This document shows, one piece after another, positions 61,479-64,000 of a stretch of 64,000 bases of DNA. The translations under genes were made by a program, and so were the position numbers. Below the pieces are notes generated by a model. That model ran no database searches and was not told the origin of the DNA. It saw only the letters and a list, made by a program, of their open reading frames with translations. The stretch is from Paralvinella palmiformis. Taxonomy: Eukaryota; Annelida; Polychaeta; Terebellida; Alvinellidae. The stretch is from contig JAODUP010000428.1 of assembly GCA_025642065.1 (NCBI GenBank), forward strand, positions 1 through 64,000. Reading direction: 5' to 3'. Position 1 is the stretch's first letter. Every line of letters begins with the position of its first letter.

Positions 61479-62904
61479 CATTACGGCATATGTATGTTAT
61501 GCGAGTCTGAATTTATAATATTTATTCTCAGAATGTATATTATGTTACATTATTTCACCAAAATTTGTTACTGTATTTATGGAATCCCTAACTAAATTAG
61601 TTAATAATGTGTCGATTGAAAACATATAGCATTGGCCTGGACTAACTTCAGGATAATAAGACTTTTGTTTGATGTTCTACTAGAGCTTAAAGGGGACAGT
61701 TTAATTATATAGGCATTGCGTGGATTGTTTTTGATTTATTTAGTATCATTGGATTTCAACTAGAGTACTTACTCTTATGCTGTCTTATACTCTTATATAT
61801 GAATCTTTCTTAAAATCCACGTGTTCTTCACTGAAATTCTGGGTTAGGTGTCCTAACCATAATGAAAATGGCCACAATTATCTAAAAAGGGTGGCTTTAT
61901 GGATTAATCTTGTATGGTGGATGGAGGCTATTACACGCACAAAACCCAAACGAGGGGTGCCTCCATGGTCTAACAATAGCCTGTTGAATCACAGATCACT
62001 ACCACCCGTGTTCGAATCTCGGCATCGGCATATCTGAAGGGTGTTTTATCTCTGACTTCGCTTCATTACCTTTGGAGGTCACTCGGCCCATTTAGCCTAC
62101 CATGTGCAGAAAAATGGCCCTAAAACATGCCAATCATCAACAAGATCAAAACGAAAGGGTCTGATTATACTTACCATAAATCAGGAATGTTGAAGAGTGC
62201 TACTGAAAAGACTGATTAAAATAAGTTAATGTCAGGTGTCAACTTGGCAAATTTTAACCAAGTAAATGTCAGGCAGTACATGATAATATATGTATCTGAT
62301 GAACCTATTTTTGCCGTTAAATGCCACAAGATATGTTTGGTTTTTATTATATTATAGCACAAGCTTTAATACTGAGAAGTTGCTGGCTAATCAGGCTGAT
62401 GATATGCCTGTTGTCAAGGAGTTACTGCTTGTTGGACTGGCTAATAGAAGTTCAAGACCTCATCTGATGGTAGGTGTATGTTTAGTAATTCCCCTTCTTG
62501 GGAATGTGAGCTGAAAGTCAGACACTTGTGTCACAGTCAGTACCCACATTTTTGTGTTATGTAATAATTAACATTTTTACATAATTTGTACTAATTTGTT
62601 TTAAAATTTGTTTGCTATGTTAGGCTCGAGCTGAGGAAGAGCTCTATATTTATGAGGCATTCAGGTATTTTGGTTCTGGATCAGACTCGCAGCTAAAGAT
62701 ACGATTCAGGAAGATACCACATGGTCTGATTATAAAGGAGAGACGTGCAACTAAAGCCAAGAAGAGAGCTGCTTCACCACCAGATGAGAACAAAGTGACA
62801 GCAGACACCGTACGCTGGTTAAGGCCATTCTCTGACATCTGTGGATATTCGGGTGTAAGTAGACAAATTCTTAATGTTTTTAAACTATTATCACTTGTTC
62901 TAAA

Positions 62905-62945
<41 letters not shown>

Positions 62946-63670
62946 CCTTCAAATTTGCTTCTCTGATATTGCATTTTCTTAAATTCATGTAATGCTTTCT
63001 TATTAATGATTCATCAAAATATTTGTGTTCCACATATATAAAGAACCACAACAATAAAATAGATGGTGTGTTGCTATATAATTTGTACATCATTATTATC
63101 ATTTTAATCTAATGCTTATATATTCGCTTATACAAAAGTAAATTTATAATGTATTTTAAAAAAAATTTAAATGTTAAGAGTGCTTTCTTAGAATAGCTTA
63201 TTTTGGCTAATTGCCACTAATTGAAGACCTACTGCAAAAAGCTATTGCATTAAAATGTTAAATCTAACTTTATTGATTCACTCAGTCAAAGCTCTGCACC
63301 TCGAGACAAATACAAGAGCTAAATGTTCTTGCCAATTTACATATTATTCTTATTTTTTCCATATATTTTAATGCTTTGTTTTCTTATTTATATTGTAAAA
63401 CATTTAGTTTTTGGGCATATAGTTAATCAAAGTGTGTGTGAGACATATAATTGCGACTTATACTGATTTGTATGTGTTGGTATAATAATATCACTGCTAA
63501 TATTTATTTATTATTAGGTGTTTGTGTGTGGACCATATCCTCATTGGTTGTTCATGACATCACGTGGTCTAATGAGGATTCATCCGATGTCTATAGATGG
63601 TACTGTCACGTGTTTTACTCCATTCCACAACATCAACTGTCCTAAAGGATTCCTATATTTTAACAATAAG
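43259..63670 (+). CDS. CPSF1: CPSF1 (CPSF160), 5' ~70% in 25 coding exons, continues past window end
   Basis: The largest subunit of the cleavage and polyadenylation specificity factor; in the nucleus it scaffolds WDR33 and CPSF30 for recognition of AAUAAA in pre-mRNA. The start [13 protein letters not shown] fits the family N-terminus (human begins MYAVYKQAHPPTG). All 25 exons have GT donors and AG acceptors, and their phases chain into about 1015 residues without a stop. Recognisable family stretches include [49 protein letters not shown] and [13 protein letters not shown]. Human CPSF1 has about 1440 residues, so roughly 400, with the CPSF_A region, lie outside. Codon use is unremarkable. 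Introns range from about 0.1 to 2.3 kb and carry many transposons. Confidence 0.96.
45205..45395 (+). repeat. Full-length SINE in CPSF1 intron 2, with target-site duplication
   Basis: Main-type head and complete tail. Flanks TTTCACAGACCAGT (45191-45204) and TTTCCACGGACCAGT (45396-45410) form a slightly diverged duplication. Sense to the gene. Confidence 0.9.
46601..47464. mobile_element. 864-bp hAT-like MITE in CPSF1 intron 3
   Basis: It starts CAGGGTTGGCAGG and ends CTCCAACCCTG, giving a CAGGGTTGG terminal inverted repeat. Subterminal GTTTAACCC/GGGTTAAAC boxes recur near both ends. Flanking 8-mers CCTGTAAC and AATGTAAC match at six of eight positions, the expected hAT duplication length. 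No transposase is seen; non-autonomous. Confidence 0.7.
48408..48612 (+). repeat. SINE with a partly doubled head in CPSF1 intron 4
   Basis: A 24-nt first head piece (GCACCTACGTGGTCCAACTGG) less its final base is followed at once by a second head (CGCCTCTGTGGTCTAATGG) and the full body and tail. A 14-bp target duplication, TGTCATGATACACT and TGTCATGATATACT, encloses both pieces, so the doubled form inserted as one unit. Sense to CPSF1. Confidence 0.88.
49224..49899 (-). mobile_element. 676-bp pogo/Tigger-type transposon remnant in CPSF1 intron 5
   Basis: The left end CCGTATATACACGGGTATAA and the right end, whose reverse complement reads CCGTATATACTTGTGTATAA, form terminal inverted repeats. 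TA flanks each end (49222-49223 and 49900-49901), the target duplication of Tc1/mariner/pogo elements. The reading frame inside is described separately. Confidence 0.85.
49362..49763 (-). pseudogene. C-terminal piece of a pogo/Tigger transposase
   Basis: A 133-residue frame lies within the 676-bp element. [20 protein letters not shown] followed by VLW resembles the region after the DDE domain of pogo-like transposases (IxxSFxxCGIS...LDGxEDD). It ends in an Asp/Thr-rich tail. The catalytic core and DNA-binding part are deleted, so it cannot transpose. The frame is uninterrupted, so the loss may be recent or the element may be an internal-deletion derivative. Confidence 0.7.
49998..50034. repeat. 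(TA)n microsatellite at the CPSF1 exon 6 acceptor
   Basis: About 18 TA units end eight bases before the acceptor AG at 50041-50042, where a pyrimidine tract is normally found. Confidence 0.95.
50043..51834 (+). CDS. CPSF1: CPSF1 exons 6-11 (residues 189-430)
   Basis: Exons are 50043-50186, 50390-50529, 50638-50748, 50923-51016, 51415-51502 and 51688-51834. They encode [97 protein letters not shown] and the [14 protein letters not shown] box. The exon 6 acceptor is fixed by reading phase at an AG directly behind a TA microsatellite and lacks a pyrimidine tract. Confidence 0.93.
50258..50292. repeat. (TA)n microsatellite in CPSF1 intron 6
   Basis: About 17 TA units, roughly 95 bases before the exon 7 acceptor. 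Confidence 0.95.
51942..51983. repeat. (TA)n microsatellite in CPSF1 intron 11
   Basis: TA tract with a single internal G. Confidence 0.95.
52501..56100 (+). CDS. CPSF1: CPSF1 exons 12-15 (residues 431-582)
   Basis: Exons are 52501-52549, 54313-54410, 55110-55265 and 55948-56100. Exon 12 has PKKRK at residues 435-439, a basic nuclear-localisation-type motif at the place of the human SKKKR cluster. Exon 13 has an acidic [11 protein letters not shown] stretch, exon 14 [13 protein letters not shown] (across the junction) and [11 protein letters not shown], exon 15 [19 protein letters not shown] and a Thr-rich link. Introns carry a LINE 3' end (53405-53665) and a tRNA-like SINE (54633-54970). 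Confidence 0.93.
53405..53665 (+). mobile_element. LINE 3' end in CPSF1 intron 12
   Basis: Translation gives AAPTLW, a stop, then [20 protein letters not shown] and [10 protein letters not shown] with a stop, the C-terminal consensus of CR1/L2-like LINE proteins (AAPxLWNSLPxxIR...FKxxLKTHL). The 3' UTR ends with CAGCGCCTTTGAATGG...GCTTATTAAATA and ATTATTATT repeats. 5'-truncated; sense to CPSF1. Confidence 0.75.
54633..54970 (+). repeat. tRNA-like SINE of another type in CPSF1 intron 13
   Basis: Head GGTGCAGTGGTTAGAGCTC (box A) and GTAGGTTTGAATCTGG (box B). A tail with GGCCTAAATTGTGCCGATG and TGTCATTAAAC may belong to it. Sense to the gene. Confidence 0.6.
55697..55770 (+). repeat. Short duplicated segment, copy 1 (partner 56344-56398)
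   Basis: TCTGGTCAATATTACAAGAT followed by AAAACTGGGTGGGCATTTGTG, trimmed here to its first 20 bases elsewhere in this record, is repeated with few changes 650 bp downstream, followed by a GT stretch in both. The copies bracket exon 15. Confidence 0.7.
56344..56520 (+). repeat. Short duplicated segment copy 2 and LINE-like tail
   Basis: Starts with TCTGGGCAATATTACAAGAT. Downstream, TACAGCGCTTTTGAACAGGC, GCGCTTTATAAG and an ATAATAATAATA tail resemble the 3' end of LINEs and of their SINE partners. No coding part is present. Confidence 0.55.
57210..59201 (+). CDS. CPSF1: CPSF1 exons 16-19 (residues 583-756)
   Basis: Exons are 57210-57281, 58105-58246, 58732-58910 and 59074-59201. They encode [72 protein letters not shown] and [16 protein letters not shown], matching the middle propeller of the family. 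Exon 17 ends in GAGGGAG before GTTGGT, and phase requires that cut to rebuild LLEGVNQ. Confidence 0.93.
59828..59960 (+). repeat. Degraded tRNA-like SINE in CPSF1 intron 19
   Basis: TATGGTGCAGTGCTTAGAGTG is a box-A region, less its last base, like that at 54633. The box B position (GCAAACCTCCTGG) is decayed. Sense to CPSF1. Confidence 0.4.
60074..63670 (+). CDS. CPSF1: CPSF1 exons 20-25 (residues 756-1015, incomplete)
   Basis: Exons are 60074-60160, 60381-60465, 60579-60688, 62358-62469, 62624-62854 and 63518-63670. They encode [60 protein letters not shown] with a lysine/arginine-rich patch, and [14 protein letters not shown] plus HPMSIDGTV. The last exon ends in a GTAAGA donor at 63671, so the gene continues rightward. 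Exon 24 is the longest at 231 nt. Introns 20-24 carry microsatellites and three SINEs. Confidence 0.93.
60738..60905 (+). repeat. SINE, second head type, in CPSF1 intron 22
   Basis: Carries ACAGATCTATAGCACCTGGG and TTCAAATCCCAGCTGGGC, then the shared tail with GCACAAAAGTGGCCATAAAA. The middle TTTCATCTTTGACTTC part is deleted. Confidence 0.75.
61104..61262 (+). repeat. SINE, second head type, in CPSF1 intron 22
   Basis: Carries TGGCCTAGCTGGCAGCGCG, TCTATAGCACCTGGGTTC and GGCTGCTATGTCAAAAAGG, then the shared tail to GTGCAGAAAAGTGGC. About 200 bp from the preceding copy and in the same orientation. Confidence 0.8.
61441..61476. repeat. (TA)n microsatellite in CPSF1 intron 22
   Basis: About 17 TA units after TTTTTTGTACGTGCA. 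Confidence 0.95.
61957..62140 (+). repeat. Main-type SINE in CPSF1 intron 22
   Basis: Complete head (GCCTCCATGGTCTAACAATAG, less its last base), box B GTGTTCGAATCTCGGC and the whole tail to ...CAATCATCAAC. No exact target duplication was found. It is the third SINE in one 1.7-kb intron. Confidence 0.85.
62907..62942. repeat. (TA)n microsatellite in CPSF1 intron 24
   Basis: About 18 TA units shortly after exon 24. Confidence 0.95.
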
Positions 63671-64000
63671 GTAAGACATTTTCATAATGTTATAATCAAT
63701 TAACTGTTTATAACATTCCATCACGGATGTAGTAGCTCAGTTCAAGGTCTTAATGGATTTTGGGTTTAATTTTTATTGTTACTGATACAAATTTGGGTGA
63801 CTCTGTGTTCAGTGTGGATGCTGGTCAGTCAACACATATAGCAACAGTAAACAGTCTGCATCTGGATATATAATTGATCTTCTTGGAGATGTATTCCAAT
63901 CGGTATCTAGACAATAAAGAGAAAGAAAAGTTTTATCTACCAAGCACACACAACATAGTGTTTAATGTTATACTACACAGTTTTTATATCCATTTGGAAG
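63671..64000. other. CPSF1 intron 25, incomplete at window edge
   Basis: Begins with GTAAGA. No further exon is recognisable before the edge. Confidence 0.6.

Noticed and set aside
61684..61700. TTAAAGGGGACAGTTTAA resembling the TTAA element end
   Set aside because: No inverted partner nearby, and two mismatches in the core.
17912..62140. Possible functional tRNA genes in the tRNA-like heads
   Set aside because: Box A/B are present, but acceptor and anticodon stems do not fold as intact tRNAs and copies are joined to SINE tails with target duplications.
1..64000. CRISPR arrays, bacterial operons, rRNA genes
   Set aside because: Satellite and minisatellite units lack repeat-spacer architecture, and the gene structure is clearly eukaryotic with GT-AG introns.

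Overview
The window looks like nuclear DNA of a lophotrochozoan animal, most likely a mollusc and possibly a gastropod. This rests on AT-rich sequence, long TA/CA microsatellites, many tRNA-derived SINEs, decayed LINEs and Tc1/pogo/hAT-type DNA transposons, one intron-rich housekeeping gene and a pair of intronless orphan GPCRs. The species is inferred from general character and not from any marker.

Layout. Bases 1-7000 are a repeat block framed by a long inverted repeat (arms 1-475 and 6044-6988). Inside it and elsewhere are copies of a dispersed repeat that ends in CA dinucleotides (family X in this annotation). Bases 7000-15200 are mostly unannotatable AT-rich DNA, with a 658-bp terminal-inverted-repeat element (11317-11974) and a 40-bp tandem satellite whose unit can fold into a hairpin (13668-14199).

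Bases 15247-24287 hold two nearly identical rhodopsin-class GPCR genes in head-to-head orientation. They form the arms of a second inverted duplication. The spacer between them is filled with a dead Tc1 transposase gene and several SINEs. Bases 24300-43200 are gene-poor and carry microsatellites, a MITE sitting in a TA microsatellite, two dead LINE reverse-transcriptase copies, SINEs and pogo-like debris.

From 43230 to the right edge lies the 5' 70% of a CPSF1 (CPSF160) gene: 25 coding exons whose GT-AG boundaries and reading phases join into about 1015 residues without a break. The C-terminal part lies beyond the window. Its introns contain a pogo-like transposon, a hAT-like MITE, a LINE 3' end and seven SINE-like copies, all seven in the sense orientation.

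CPSF1 is a core nuclear mRNA 3'-end processing gene and is functionally unrelated to the GPCR pair. The most interesting structure is the GPCR palindrome. Its core is almost identical while its outer arm segments and the receptor C-tails are clearly diverged, a pattern that suggests gene conversion between the two receptors.
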